Shown here: piece after piece, positions 24,894-33,997 of the stretch
Layout: each line of letters opens with the position of its first letter
Position numbering within the stretch: position 1 is the stretch's first letter
Origin: Halogranum rubrum
Lineage (GTDB): Archaea > Halobacteriota > Halobacteria > Halobacteriales > Haloferacaceae
Assembly: GCF_900114455.1 (NCBI RefSeq)
Contig: NZ_FOTC01000002.1
Span: 343,012-407,011, forward strand
Length of the DNA stretch: 64,000 nt
Direction of reading: 5' to 3'
Translations under genes and position numbers: made by a program
The notes under the pieces: model-generated
What the model saw: only the letters and a program-made list of their open reading frames with translations
What the model was told of the DNA's origin: nothing
Database searches by the model: none

Positions 24894-24922
24894 GATTTAC
24901 CGTTTGCGTCGAACGGTAAATC
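24894..24922. promoter_or_regulatory. Perfect 11-base inverted repeat in a divergent promoter
   Basis: GATTTACCGTT, seven bases, AACGGTAAATC. The two arms are exact reverse complements. For the metallophosphoesterase gene one arm lies at the TATA position and the other touches the start codon, so a bound dimer would block that promoter. The divergent HTH regulator is the obvious candidate to bind it. Confidence 0.6.
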
Positions 24923-24930
24923 GCTACCGT

Positions 24931-24940
24931 CCCACGTGGG
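24931..24940. promoter_or_regulatory. Palindrome CCCACGTGGG next to a TATA box
   Basis: A perfect 10-base palindrome directly precedes TTTATACC, the likely TATA box of the COG1497 regulator gene (ATG 24971). It sits in the BRE/upstream position and may be an operator for autoregulation. Confidence 0.4.
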
Positions 24941-24970
24941 TTTATACCGTATCCGACGTACTCTGGTCAT

Positions 24971-25750
24971 ATGAGCGGAGCCCTGGAGGACAAACGCACC
25001 GCGACGCGATTTCGCATCCTCGTCGAAATCGCCGACCGCCAACCAGCGGTGAGTCAGGGTGAGATCGCCGACGCCGTCGGCGTCACGAGCCAAGCCGTCA
25101 GCGAGTACATCCGTGACCTCGTCGACGACGAGTTGGTCGAGAAGGAGGGTCGCTCTCGCTACCGAGTGACGAAAGAAGGTGTCGACTGGCTGTTCAAGGA
25201 GGCGAACGCGATTCGGCGGTTCGCCGACCACGTCACCGAAGACATCTTAGAGAGTGTCCAAGAGGACGCCGCCATCGCCACCGACGACATCGAGACGGGC
25301 GAGACGGTGACGCTGTCGCTTCGAGCGGGCCTGCTCCACGCGACGCCGGGCGACGACGGCCCGGCAATCGGCGTGGCGACGACGGACGCCGAGGCGGGGA
25401 CGGACGTCAGTGTCACCGGCTTCGAGGGCGTCATCGACTACACACCCGGCCGCGTGACGGTCTATCAGGTCCCGCCCGTGCGAGATGGTGGGAGTCGCCG
25501 TGTCGACGAGAGTGCACTCGGGCCCGCACTCGACGACGCGGACGTGGTCGTCGCCGCAGGCGTCGAAGCGGTGGTGACACTCCGCAGGATGGAGCGCGAC
25601 CCCGCCGTCGCCGTCGCCGCGGGCGCAGTTGCGACCGAAGCGGCCGCTCGCGGTGAGGAAGTCGTCGTCGTCGCGACGACGGATGCAGTCGGACGCGTCA
25701 CCGACGAACTCCGTGACGGTGACGTCTCCTACGAAGTCGCCGACGCCTGA
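24971..25750 (+). CDS. Winged-helix transcriptional regulator (COG1497 / MarR-like)
   Basis: A 259-residue protein. Residues 10-75 form a winged helix (VSQGEIADAVGVTSQAVSEYIRDL as the HTH part, KEGRSRYRVTKEG as the wing). A helical link (VTEDILESVQED) leads to a large C-terminal alpha/beta domain rich in Val, Ala and Asp, possibly a ligand-binding domain. The family is archaea-specific and uncharacterised. Its position opposite a metallophosphoesterase and next to two palindromes suggests it controls both genes. ATG 24971 follows a TATA box by about 28 bases. Confidence 0.85.
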   Translation: MSGALEDKRTATRFRILVEIADRQPAVSQGEIADAVGVTSQAVSEYIRDLVDDELVEKEGRSRYRVTKEGVDWLFKEANAIRRFADHVTEDILESVQEDAAIATDDIETGETVTLSLRAGLLHATPGDDGPAIGVATTDAEAGTDVSVTGFEGVIDYTPGRVTVYQVPPVRDGGSRRVDESALGPALDDADVVVAAGVEAVVTLRRMERDPAVAVAAGAVATEAAARGEEVVVVATTDAVGRVTDELRDGDVSYEVADA

Positions 25751-25751
25751 C

Positions 25752-26354
25752 TCAGTTCTTCTCTTCGGTGTGGTTCTTCGCCGTCGCGTACGCCTCGCGA
25801 AGCTGTTTGAACTCCGTTTGGTCGCCGCCGTGGTCGGGATGTGTCTCTTTGACCTGCGAGCGGTACGCCGTCTTGACCTCGTCACGACTCGCCGTCGACG
25901 AGAGCCCGAGTCGGTCGAACGCGGCGGCGACTGGGTCGGCGACGTCGGGGTCGAGGTTCCGTTCGGGTACTTCGAAGGGGAGACGCCGGCCGAGTTGCGC
26001 ACCAGGCATCTCGTGTTCGCAGAGGACAGCGTAGGTTCCGGCGCGCTCGATGTGGAAGTACGCCTGCGCGTCGAACGTGATGGCGACGCCGCGGCTGGGG
26101 AGGTAGAACGCGACGGTGTGGCCGTGGACCGGGTGGTCCTCGGCGAACGGTTCGCCGATGGTCCGCAGGTAGTCGCGAATCTCGGCACGACGGCGCGTCG
26201 TCCCGTCGAACGTGTGAGAGGGGTCGATGGGTGCCGTCGGGTAGAGACGGTCCGCAGCGACGAAGATGCCGGCGACCACGACGGAGGCGGCGATCCCGAC
26301 GCCGAGTCCAGTGAGGAGCCACGGCGGAAACATCGAGAGCCACTCGGGCAGCAC
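25752..26354 (-). CDS. Membrane-anchored J-domain protein
   Basis: A 200-residue protein with one N-terminal transmembrane helix (about 12-35), a middle alpha/beta domain with PSRGVAITF and HIERAGTYAVLCEHE, and a C-terminal J domain (about 145-195) holding the invariant HPD motif (KETHPDHGGD). J domains stimulate Hsp70/DnaK; anchoring would recruit DnaK to the membrane. Having the J domain at the C-terminus, without Gly/Phe or zinc regions, makes it type III. The start is GTG 26354; ATG 26333 (MFPPWLLTG) is an equally good alternative. It is convergent with the COG1497 gene, one base apart. Confidence 0.82.
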   Translation of the reverse strand: MLPEWLSMFPPWLLTGLGVGIAASVVVAGIFVAADRLYPTAPIDPSHTFDGTTRRRAEIRDYLRTIGEPFAEDHPVHGHTVAFYLPSRGVAITFDAQAYFHIERAGTYAVLCEHEMPGAQLGRRLPFEVPERNLDPDVADPVAAAFDRLGLSSTASRDEVKTAYRSQVKETHPDHGGDQTEFKQLREAYATAKNHTEEKN

Positions 26355-26477
26355 TGTCGGTGCTAGGGCGTGGGAGCTAATATGGGTTGTCGTCGCTACG
26401 GAGTCACGTTACACGCCACCGGTGTCGGTGACGCGCCGCTGGGACGCGAAACAGTGAGAAAAGACGGTGCTGCCGGC

Positions 26478-26741
26478 TCAGAGGACGCCTTCTGCGCGGA
26501 GCCCTTCCATCACGTCGTCGACGAGGGTCTCCGGGGAGTCGTACGGGAAGTCTTGGTGGTCTCCGAGCTTTGCGGCCATCTCCATCGCGGTGAAGCTGAC
26601 GTCGCCGGCTTCGAAGCGGGTGCCCGGTCCGTTCGGGAGGGCGGGAACGAGTGCCATCTGGTTCTTGACGGGGTAGTCTGCGCCGCTGAACGCTTCGAGG
26701 AGCTGTTCGCGGATTTCGGCTTCGGTCTCGTCGTTCGACAT
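26478..26741 (-). CDS. MTH865-family small protein
   Basis: An 87-residue acidic helical protein starting MSNDETEAEIREQLL. It matches the MTH865 family (EF-hand-like fold without known calcium binding), with conserved NQMALVPALPNGP and FTAMEMAAKLG segments. Function is unknown. It stands alone on the minus strand, divergent from the M42 peptidase. Confidence 0.8.
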   Translation of the reverse strand: MSNDETEAEIREQLLEAFSGADYPVKNQMALVPALPNGPGTRFEAGDVSFTAMEMAAKLGDHQDFPYDSPETLVDDVMEGLRAEGVL

Positions 26742-26855
26742 ACCCTCTCATGCACACAACGGGCGCAAAAGCGTTCCGGAACCACGGTAAACTCGTTGGG
26801 AGTTCTCACCGGCGGAACGAGATGGCTTTTTGCGCCGACTCTGCCAAGACGACAC

Positions 26856-27908
26856 ATGGACGCCGAGTTCGACTTCGAGCTTCTCAGAGAACTGACAGAG
26901 ACCAGTGGTGTGCCGGGTTACGAAGAGCGACTCCGCGACATCGTCCGCCGTGAGTTCGACGGCGTCGTCGACGAGGTACGCTCGGACGCGATGGGTAACG
27001 TCGTCGGCACCGTCGAGGGGTCGAGCGACTACAGCGTCGTCGTCGCCGCGCACATGGACGAGATTGGTTTCATGGTCAAACACATCACCGACGACGGCTT
27101 CCTCCAACTCGACGCGCTCGGTGGCTGGGACCCGCGCGTCCTGAAGGCTCAGCGCGTGACCGTGTTGACAGAGAAAGGTGACCTTCCGGGCGTCATTGGC
27201 GCTGTCCCTCCGCACACGCTCACCGACGAGCAGAGAGAGAAGGAACCGAAAGTCGAGGACGTCTACGTCGACCTCGGTCTGCCGAGTGAAGCGGTCGACG
27301 AACGCGTCTCCGTCGGCGACCTCGTGACGACTGCGCAAACCACCGTCGAACTCGGTAACCACGTCACCGGCAAGGCGCTGGACAACCGCGTCTCGGTCTT
27401 CGCGATGCTCGAAGCGGCCCGTCGCCTCGACGACCCCGGCGTGACGGTCCACTTCGTCGCGACAGTTCAAGAGGAGGTCGGCCTCCGCGGTGCGGAAGCC
27501 ATCGGCGTCGACCTGGACCCGGACCTCGCTATCGCCCTCGACACCACCGTCGCCAACGACGTGCCGCCGTTCAAGTCGCCGGAGTACGTGACCAAACTCG
27601 GTGACGGCGCGGGTATCAAGCTCAAAGACTCCAGCGTCATCACGAACCGAAAGGTCCACCGTCGCCTGCGCGACGTCGCCGAACGCGAGTCGATTCCGTT
27701 CCAACTCGAAATCCTCCCCGCGGGTGGGACGGACACGGGCGGTCTCCAGCGGACGTCCGGTGCGACACCTGCTGGAGCTATCTCGGTGCCGACGCGCTAT
27801 CTCCACACCCCGACCGAGAGTGTTCACCAGTCGGACGTCGTCGCCACTATCGACCTTCTGACGGCGTTCCTCGACAGCGAGACGGGCGAGCACGACTACA
27901 CGCTTTGA
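26856..27908 (+). CDS. M42-family metal aminopeptidase (TET type)
   Basis: A 350-residue peptidase. Co-catalytic metal ligands are visible in order: AAHMDEIGF (His), GKALDNRVS (Asp), QEEVGLRGAE (Glu-Glu) and a later ALDTT (Asp). GGTDTGGLQ and the PTRYLHTPTE end provide the last ligand His. M42 enzymes assemble into tetrahedral dodecamers that trim peptides released by the proteasome. ATG 26856 starts MDAEFDFELLRELTET, the conserved N-terminus; longer in-frame starts run through the divergent promoter region. Confidence 0.92.
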   Translation: MDAEFDFELLRELTETSGVPGYEERLRDIVRREFDGVVDEVRSDAMGNVVGTVEGSSDYSVVVAAHMDEIGFMVKHITDDGFLQLDALGGWDPRVLKAQRVTVLTEKGDLPGVIGAVPPHTLTDEQREKEPKVEDVYVDLGLPSEAVDERVSVGDLVTTAQTTVELGNHVTGKALDNRVSVFAMLEAARRLDDPGVTVHFVATVQEEVGLRGAEAIGVDLDPDLAIALDTTVANDVPPFKSPEYVTKLGDGAGIKLKDSSVITNRKVHRRLRDVAERESIPFQLEILPAGGTDTGGLQRTSGATPAGAISVPTRYLHTPTESVHQSDVVATIDLLTAFLDSETGEHDYTL

Positions 27909-28008
27909 AGTAGGCGAGAGCGGACAGTCGGCTTCGACGGAAGTCGCGACCGCTCCCGACGCGAGCGGAACCAAAGTATTCACTATGGCCGACCCCTAAG
28001 CGCCGACA

Positions 28009-28764
28009 ATGACCGACGGCAACGCAGGTCTCTCGCGGCGTGCCTTCCTGACGGCAGCGGGGACCGCAGTGGCGGCAGCCGGGACCGCGGCCGCCCAACA
28101 AGAGGGTAACGGGACCGCGACGGGGAACCAGACGACGACTGCGAGCGGCGGCAACGCGACGACGACGGCCGCCGGAAACGAGTCGGCCGGCAACGCGAGT
28201 GCCGGCGGGAACACCACCGCTGGCAATCAGTCCGCAGGTGGCAACCAGTCGGGAGGCGGCAACGAGTCCGGCGGCGGCAACCAGTCCGGCTCCGGCGGGT
28301 CGAGCGGTGGGATGTCCAAGACGGTCATCGTCGGTCCCGGCAACGAACTCGTCTTCGACCCCGCAGAGGTCGAAGTCACGCCCGGGTCGACCATCACGTG
28401 GGTCTGGGAGTCCGACAATCACAACGTCGTCCCCGAGTCGGTTCCCGAGGGAGCATCGTGGGAAGGGACCGGCGGCGACAGCGAAGTCTTCAACACCGGC
28501 CACGAGTACTCTCACACCTTCGAGACCGAAGGTACCTACGAGTACTACTGCGCGCCGCACCAGAGCGCCGGCATGGTTGGCTCCGTCTCCGTGAGTCAGG
28601 ATGCCGGCAGCAGCGGTGGCGGCGGTGGCGGCGGCCCGCCGACGGTGCCCGACAGCGCGAAGTCCCTCGGCGTCGCGACGACGTTCTCGATGATTGCGAC
28701 GCTCGGTCTCGCCTACTTCTTCATGAAGTTCGGCGGCGACTACGGTACCGAGCAACAGCAGTAA
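28009..28764 (+). CDS. Halocyanin-like blue copper protein with C-terminal membrane anchor
   Basis: A 251-residue exported protein. A twin-arginine signal (SRRAFLTAAG) is followed by a Gly/Asn/Ser/Thr-rich linker (about 30-102) with near repeats of GGNQSGGGNES. The plastocyanin domain lies at about 103-197, with copper ligands His138 (DNHNVVP), Cys181 and His184 (YYCAPHQ) and Met189. A Gly stretch leads to a C-terminal transmembrane helix (about 220-240). It would carry electrons on the outer face of the membrane. Asn-x-Thr/Ser sites in the linker could be glycosylated. It stands alone with its own promoter. Confidence 0.92.
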   Translation: MTDGNAGLSRRAFLTAAGTAVAAAGTAAAQQEGNGTATGNQTTTASGGNATTTAAGNESAGNASAGGNTTAGNQSAGGNQSGGGNESGGGNQSGSGGSSGGMSKTVIVGPGNELVFDPAEVEVTPGSTITWVWESDNHNVVPESVPEGASWEGTGGDSEVFNTGHEYSHTFETEGTYEYYCAPHQSAGMVGSVSVSQDAGSSGGGGGGGPPTVPDSAKSLGVATTFSMIATLGLAYFFMKFGGDYGTEQQQ

Positions 28765-28853
28765 TCGTCTCTCCTCTCTCTCTCTCGCGCGCAATCGTCT
28801 CCAGCGACGGCACTCCTCGTACTCGTTTTTGCACCGACCGGCGGGCCGGCGAC

Positions 28854-29909
28854 TCAGAAGAATCCGTAGTCGTCAACGACATCCCGGTAGCACGCCAGAT
28901 ACTGCTCGAGTATCTCGCCGTGGTCGAACGACGCGAACGACTCGTCGAACGGCAACCGCTCGACGGTTCTGGCGGCGACGATTTCGTCGGCGAGTTCCTG
29001 TGGGTTCGTCACCAGTCTCCCCCGCTCTCGTCCCTCGACGAGTTCGTGGGCGCTCGACCCGGCTTGGTACTCGACGATACCGACACAGCCAGCGGCGAGC
29101 GCCCACAGGAGGTTCGTCGGGAACGCCTCGTGGGTTGCCGTCTGTGCGAAGACGTGTGCCCCCTTCAGCACGGAGACGCGCGCTTCGTCCGAGAGTGAGC
29201 CGAGAAAGTCGACCCGGTCGTCGATACGGAGGTCACGAGCGGTTCGCTCCGCTCGCTCGCGTTCCGGCCCGTCGCCGACGACGGCGGCACTCCACCCTTT
29301 CTCGCGTAACTCGGCGAGAGCGAGCAGGAACCCTTCGACGTTGGCCGCCTCGTCGAGATGTCGCGCGTAGACGACGTCGAACCGGTCGTCGACGGGCGCG
29401 TCTCGGACGAGCGAGAGGTCGACGCTCTCGGGAATCACCCGAACGTCGTCGGCGTCGGCCCCGTACTCGCGGACCTGCGTCCGAACGGTCTCGGAGGGTG
29501 TGACGACGGCGTCTGCCTTCCTCGCGGCACGCCGGTAGTTCGCAGGCGACCCGGCACCTTCGCTCCACCAGTCGACGACGACGGGGACGCGAAGCAAGCG
29601 CGCCGTCGTCTTGGCCGCGACGACGCCGGAGGGGGGTGTGTTGACCGCGTGGACGACGTCGGGCGAACTGCGTTTCAGCGCGAACGGGAGTTTCGACGCG
29701 AACGCCTTCGCGCTCGGGTCGTCGGTGACTGCACGGTACAGCACGTCTTCGTGTTCGAACTCGGGAATCGTCCCCTCCCACCACTGCGAACAGAGGACAG
29801 TCACGTCGTGGCCACCTGCGGCGAGGTGACGGGCGATACGTCGCGTGCGGCGGGTGGCCGGCGTCTCCTCGTGATACGCCGTGACCATCGCAACGAACGC
29901 GACTCGCAT
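28854..29909 (-). CDS. Family 4 glycosyltransferase
   Basis: A 351-residue GT-B enzyme. The N-terminal domain starts MRVAFVAMVTAYHEE, with RRIARHLAAGGHDVTVLCS. The C-terminal domain has VVGDGPERER and the donor-site motif around QTATHEAFPTNLLWALAAGC, as in GT4 proteins. No signal peptide or membrane segment is seen. It is convergent with the halocyanin gene and not in a polysaccharide cluster, so its acceptor (lipid-linked sugar or S-layer glycan) is unknown. ATG 29909 begins the conserved N-terminus. Confidence 0.87.
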   Translation of the reverse strand: MRVAFVAMVTAYHEETPATRRTRRIARHLAAGGHDVTVLCSQWWEGTIPEFEHEDVLYRAVTDDPSAKAFASKLPFALKRSSPDVVHAVNTPPSGVVAAKTTARLLRVPVVVDWWSEGAGSPANYRRAARKADAVVTPSETVRTQVREYGADADDVRVIPESVDLSLVRDAPVDDRFDVVYARHLDEAANVEGFLLALAELREKGWSAAVVGDGPERERAERTARDLRIDDRVDFLGSLSDEARVSVLKGAHVFAQTATHEAFPTNLLWALAAGCVGIVEYQAGSSAHELVEGRERGRLVTNPQELADEIVAARTVERLPFDESFASFDHGEILEQYLACYRDVVDDYGFF

Positions 29910-30085
29910 AGTCTTCGCTTGGTGTCGAACGGTAAAAATCCATTTCTTTTCCAGACTGACGCGTACTCCGACACGACGGGCAACGATAGAGGCTGTGTCG
30001 ACACCGACGCGACAGCCCACGAGTGGCCGCCCGCGTCACCACTGTCACCCAAAACCGTTTGTCCTCGCGGGTGGACACTCGACAC

Positions 30086-31888
30086 ATGTACGATATCGAA
30101 CGCTATCTCAACATCCGCAGCGCCTACGGTGGGTCGTTCTCGCCGAACGGCGAGACGCTCTCGTTTCTCATGGACACGACGGGCACCTCGCAGGTGTGGA
30201 GCATCGACGGTCCCGGCCAGTGGCCCGACCAGCACACCTTCTACGACGAACGGGTCACCTTCGCGTCGTGGTCGCCCGAACGCCGCGAACTCGCCTTCGG
30301 GATGGACGAGGGCGGTAACGAACGCGACCAACTCTACCTCCTCGGCCCCGACACGGGCGAGGTGACGAACCTCACCCAGCGAGCCGACGCCAAACACTGG
30401 TGGGGTGGCTGGAGTCACGACGGCGAGCGCTTCGCGTTCACGTCCAACCGCCGAGACAACTCGGTGTTCGACGTCTACGTGCAGGCCCGCGACGCCGTCG
30501 GCAACGACGCCGAACTCGTCTACGAAGGCGACGGTTGGTTGAACGTCGGTGGCTGGAGTCCCGACGACACGCGCCTCATCGTCACCGAGGCGTACTCCAA
30601 CTTCGACCAAGACGTGTACGTCCTCGACATCGAGTCGGGTAAGTTGACTCACGTCACGCCCCACGAGGACTCGATTCGCTACCAGAGCGTCACGTGGGGT
30701 CCGGACGGCGAAAATCTGTATCTCGTCACCGACGACGGTGCAGACACGCTCTATCTCGCCCGTCTGGACCTCGACACGCGCGAGATGACGATGGTCGAAG
30801 AGGGCGGCGAGTGGGAACTCGACGGCGTCGCCATCGACCACGACACTGGCAGATTGGTCTACTCACAGAACGTCGACGGCTACACCGAACTCGTCACCGG
30901 GACGTTCGCCGACCCCGACACCGTCGAGACGTTCCCGCAACCGGACCTCCCGCACGGCATCGCTGGCGGGGTCAGTTTCGGTCCCGACGCCGAACGCTTC
31001 GCCCTCACCGTGACGGGCAGTGCGGACAACACCAACGTCTACGTCGTCGAGATGGAGACCGGTGAAGCCGAGCGCTGGACGTACGCCGCGACGGCGGGTA
31101 TCCCCCGCGAGAGCTTCGTCGAACCCGAACTCGTCCACTACCCGACGTTCGACGGACGGCAGATTCCGGCGTTCTTCACGCTTCCCGAGACAGACACCGG
31201 CCACGGCGAGACGCCCGTCATCGTCGACATCCACGGCGGGCCCGAGTCGCAGCGTCGTCCCTCCTTCAGTGGCGTCAAACAGTACCTCGTCCAACACGGA
31301 TACGCCGTCTTCGAACCGAACGTTCGCGGCTCTGCGGGCTACGGAAAGGCCTACGGTCACCTCGACGACGTGGAGAACCGCATGGACTCGGTGAAAGATA
31401 TCGAAGCGGCCGTCGAGTGGTTGCACGACCATCCCGCGGTAGACCCGGACCGCGTCGTCGCGCTCGGTGGCTCCTACGGCGGGTTCATGGTACTCGCCGC
31501 GCTCACCGAGTACCCCGAACTCTGGGCCGCCGGCATCGACATCGTCGGCATCGCCAACTTCGTCACGTTCCTCGAGAACACCGGCGAGTGGCGTCGCGAA
31601 CTCCGCGAGGCCGAGTACGGCTCTCTCGAAGACGACCGCGAGTTCCTCGAATCCATCTCGCCGATCAACAACATCGACGCGATTCAGGCGCCGTTGTTCG
31701 TCCTCCACGGCGAGAACGACCCGCGCGTCCCCGTCGGCGAGGCAGAACAAATCGTCGAGAAGGCACGCGAGCAGGGTGTTCCCGTGCGGAAGCTCATCTT
31801 CGACGACGAGGGCCACGGCTTCTCGAAGTTGGAGAATCGCGTGCAGGCGTACACCGAAATCGTCGACTTCCTCGAAGAACACGTCTGA
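30086..31888 (+). CDS. S9-family prolyl oligopeptidase-like serine peptidase
   Basis: A 600-residue enzyme. The first 340 residues form a beta-propeller of WD40-like strands (YGGSFSPNGETLSF, GGWSHDGERFAFTS, GGWSPDDTRLIVT). The catalytic alpha/beta-hydrolase domain follows, with nucleophile Ser463 in GGSYGG, then an Asp in ENDPRVPVG and the His in DEGHGF. This is the acylaminoacyl peptidase / dipeptidyl peptidase layout. There is no signal peptide, so it is likely cytoplasmic. It is followed 54 bases later by a UspA gene on the same strand. Confidence 0.92.
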   Translation: MYDIERYLNIRSAYGGSFSPNGETLSFLMDTTGTSQVWSIDGPGQWPDQHTFYDERVTFASWSPERRELAFGMDEGGNERDQLYLLGPDTGEVTNLTQRADAKHWWGGWSHDGERFAFTSNRRDNSVFDVYVQARDAVGNDAELVYEGDGWLNVGGWSPDDTRLIVTEAYSNFDQDVYVLDIESGKLTHVTPHEDSIRYQSVTWGPDGENLYLVTDDGADTLYLARLDLDTREMTMVEEGGEWELDGVAIDHDTGRLVYSQNVDGYTELVTGTFADPDTVETFPQPDLPHGIAGGVSFGPDAERFALTVTGSADNTNVYVVEMETGEAERWTYAATAGIPRESFVEPELVHYPTFDGRQIPAFFTLPETDTGHGETPVIVDIHGGPESQRRPSFSGVKQYLVQHGYAVFEPNVRGSAGYGKAYGHLDDVENRMDSVKDIEAAVEWLHDHPAVDPDRVVALGGSYGGFMVLAALTEYPELWAAGIDIVGIANFVTFLENTGEWRRELREAEYGSLEDDREFLESISPINNIDAIQAPLFVLHGENDPRVPVGEAEQIVEKAREQGVPVRKLIFDDEGHGFSKLENRVQAYTEIVDFLEEHV

Positions 31889-31942
31889 CTCTCTGACAGA
31901 GGGTAGCAACGGTCATCGTGACACGGCGCGTACTGTTCGGGG

Positions 31943-32365
31943 ATGTACACTGACATCCTTCTCCCGACTGACGGTACGAAAGGCACGAAGCGAGCGGTCG
32001 CCCACGCGGTCGAACTCGCCGCGGCGCACGACGCGACACTCCACGCACTCTACGTCGTCGACACCGGGCAGATGGGGTTCGTCGCGATTCCCGGCGACAT
32101 CGGAGAGACCAAAGACCGTCTCAAAAAGCGCGGCGAAACGGTACTCGGCGACGTCGTCGCCGACGCGGAGGCGGCCGGCGTCGACTGTGTGACGACTGTC
32201 GCGTCGGGGATTCCCGAAGAAGAGATTCTGGAGTACGTCGACGAACACCACGTCGACCTCATCGTCATGGGAAAGAGAGGAATGCTCGACCCCGACAGAC
32301 ATCTCCTCGGGAGTACGACCAATCGAGTGCTCAAGCAGACAGGAATCCCCGTTCAGGCGGTCTGA
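31943..32365 (+). CDS. Universal stress protein (UspA family)
   Basis: A 140-residue single-domain protein starting MYTDILLPTDGTKGTKRAV. The ATP-binding loop is complete: GKRGMLDPDRHLLGSTTNRV, i.e. G-x2-G-x9-G-S/T. It likely forms ATP-binding dimers. Haloarchaea carry dozens of Usp paralogs; the role of this one is not deducible. It is convergent with the secreted aspartoacylase-like gene, 9 bases away. Confidence 0.92.
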   Translation: MYTDILLPTDGTKGTKRAVAHAVELAAAHDATLHALYVVDTGQMGFVAIPGDIGETKDRLKKRGETVLGDVVADAEAAGVDCVTTVASGIPEEEILEYVDEHHVDLIVMGKRGMLDPDRHLLGSTTNRVLKQTGIPVQAV

Positions 32366-32374
32366 GTCGGCTGA

Positions 32375-33997
32375 TTACCCTTCGATGACGAGGTAGCCGA
32401 CGTCCTCTTCGCCGTGCGTCCGATCGGTGTCCGCGCTGTCTTCCTCTTCGACGAACACGTCGACGCTCGACGAGGTGAGGTTCCGGTAGCGAAGGCCGCA
32501 GGGCTGTGAGTCGTTGAGCGACTGGACGCCGGCGACGAACACGGGGTTGTCGTACGTGCGCTCGAACTCGATACGGTGCCAGGAACTACGGACGCCCTTC
32601 TCGACGCCCGCTTCGAACAGTCGGTCACCGATGGTGCCCGTCCCACGCTCGATGGCGATCCAGCCGACCTGTTCGGGGTCGTGGTGCTCGCCCGTCTTCG
32701 CTTCCTCCATCTGGAGGTAGACTTCGAAGCCGTCGGTCCACGGACCACGGGTCCGGGTGACGACGGGCGTCGAGTCCGAGACGGTCTGCGCCTGTGTGAG
32801 GACGACCGGCCGGTAGTCGAACCGTTCGTCGAAGCGGACGACCGTCTTGTCGGTGTCGGCGGTGACGGTTCCCGCCTCGACTTTCGTTCCGTCGGCGAGC
32901 GTGTGCACACCGGGTTCGAGGGCGAACACGCCGCTGTGTTCCTCGTAGTGACGGCCGTTCTCGTTGGCCCACTCCTCGATGCGGCACTCGAAGTCGCTCG
33001 CGGTGACGCGGCGGAGGCGGGGGTGGCAGGGGTCGTCACCGACGATGGTGAGCGGTTTCGCGATGACGACGGGTGTGTCGTCGTGGCCGCTGAGGGAGTA
33101 CTGCTGCCACACGTCGTCGAGTTCGACGTTCATCGCGGTGAACGCCGGGTCGTCGGTACCTGACGGTTCCGAGGCGCTGACAGTGTCGTCGTCTCCGTCG
33201 GCAAGGGCGCCACGAGGCAGGCCGATCTGGTTCATGACGTGTTCGACAGCGAAGAGGTGCCACTTGATTTGGTCGTCCAAGTCGGCTTTCTCGGTCGTCT
33301 CACAGATGAACCCCGGTCGGTCGAGCATCCCGGCGACGCGGTGCATCAGCATGTGACGGTCGGCGTCGAGCGTGTTCCCCATCTGGAACGCGATGTCACC
33401 GGAGAGGTCGTAGTAGTCGTTGAGCGCCCTGGCAGCCTTCTCACCGCGGTAGCGCGCCGGAACGGTCCACGTCGGGAACAGCGCCTGCCCGACGCCGCCG
33501 TCGCCGGACTGGTAGATACCCCGCGAGGAGTGGAGGTCGAACATGTAGTCGGGGTCGTGCTTCACGACTTCGTTCCAGAGCGCCTGCGCGAGTGGGTGCA
33601 TGCAGTCGCCGCCCAAGGGCGGGAACACGCGGTTCATGTCGATGCCGTCGTAGGTCCGACTGCCGGCCTCGATGGCGACGACGTGACTGCGCGGGATGAC
33701 GACGAGTTTCCCGCACTCGACACCCCACTGTGCAATCGTGTCGGCGGCGAGGTAGCCGGCCCGTTCGTCGCCGTGGAGTCCGGCCACGACCATCATGGTC
33801 GGACCGTCTCGACCCGAGTCGACGACGAATACGTCGGTCTCGTGCTCCGTTCCAGACATGATGGTGTAACTGGTGCGTCCGGCCGCAGCGACCGGTGAGG
33901 AGAGTGCCGGGAGTGTAGCGAGTCCGATGCCGAGTGCCGTCGCACCGCGGAGGAACGCACGCCGACCGACTGTTGGGGAAGAGCTGTTTCGGGTCAT
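32375..33997 (-). CDS. Secreted aspartoacylase/M14-like enzyme with three C-terminal beta repeats
   Basis: A 540-residue Tat substrate (VGRRAFLRGATALG). Residues 45-260 match succinylglutamate desuccinylase/aspartoacylase-type zinc enzymes: His75 and Glu78 (GLHGDERAG), His156 (FDLHSS), catalytic Glu233 (ICETTEK), and the substrate-binding DMNRVFP at 120-126. The last 250 residues contain three tandem copies (about 296-378, 386-465, 471-540) of one beta-sandwich unit with the pattern NPV-V, then D/S-rich R-R, then VGxxxIE-G. Such repeats suggest binding to polymer or cell surface. An extracellular amidase or peptidase role is inferred. Confidence 0.82.
   Translation of the reverse strand: MTRNSSSPTVGRRAFLRGATALGIGLATLPALSSPVAAAGRTSYTIMSGTEHETDVFVVDSGRDGPTMMVVAGLHGDERAGYLAADTIAQWGVECGKLVVIPRSHVVAIEAGSRTYDGIDMNRVFPPLGGDCMHPLAQALWNEVVKHDPDYMFDLHSSRGIYQSGDGGVGQALFPTWTVPARYRGEKAARALNDYYDLSGDIAFQMGNTLDADRHMLMHRVAGMLDRPGFICETTEKADLDDQIKWHLFAVEHVMNQIGLPRGALADGDDDTVSASEPSGTDDPAFTAMNVELDDVWQQYSLSGHDDTPVVIAKPLTIVGDDPCHPRLRRVTASDFECRIEEWANENGRHYEEHSGVFALEPGVHTLADGTKVEAGTVTADTDKTVVRFDERFDYRPVVLTQAQTVSDSTPVVTRTRGPWTDGFEVYLQMEEAKTGEHHDPEQVGWIAIERGTGTIGDRLFEAGVEKGVRSSWHRIEFERTYDNPVFVAGVQSLNDSQPCGLRYRNLTSSSVDVFVEEEDSADTDRTHGEEDVGYLVIEG

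Noticed and set aside
28765-28800. CT-rich tract (TCTCTCCTCTCTCTCTC) as possible simple-sequence switch
   Set aside because: It lies between convergent genes, not in a coding frame or promoter, so a phase-variation role has no support.
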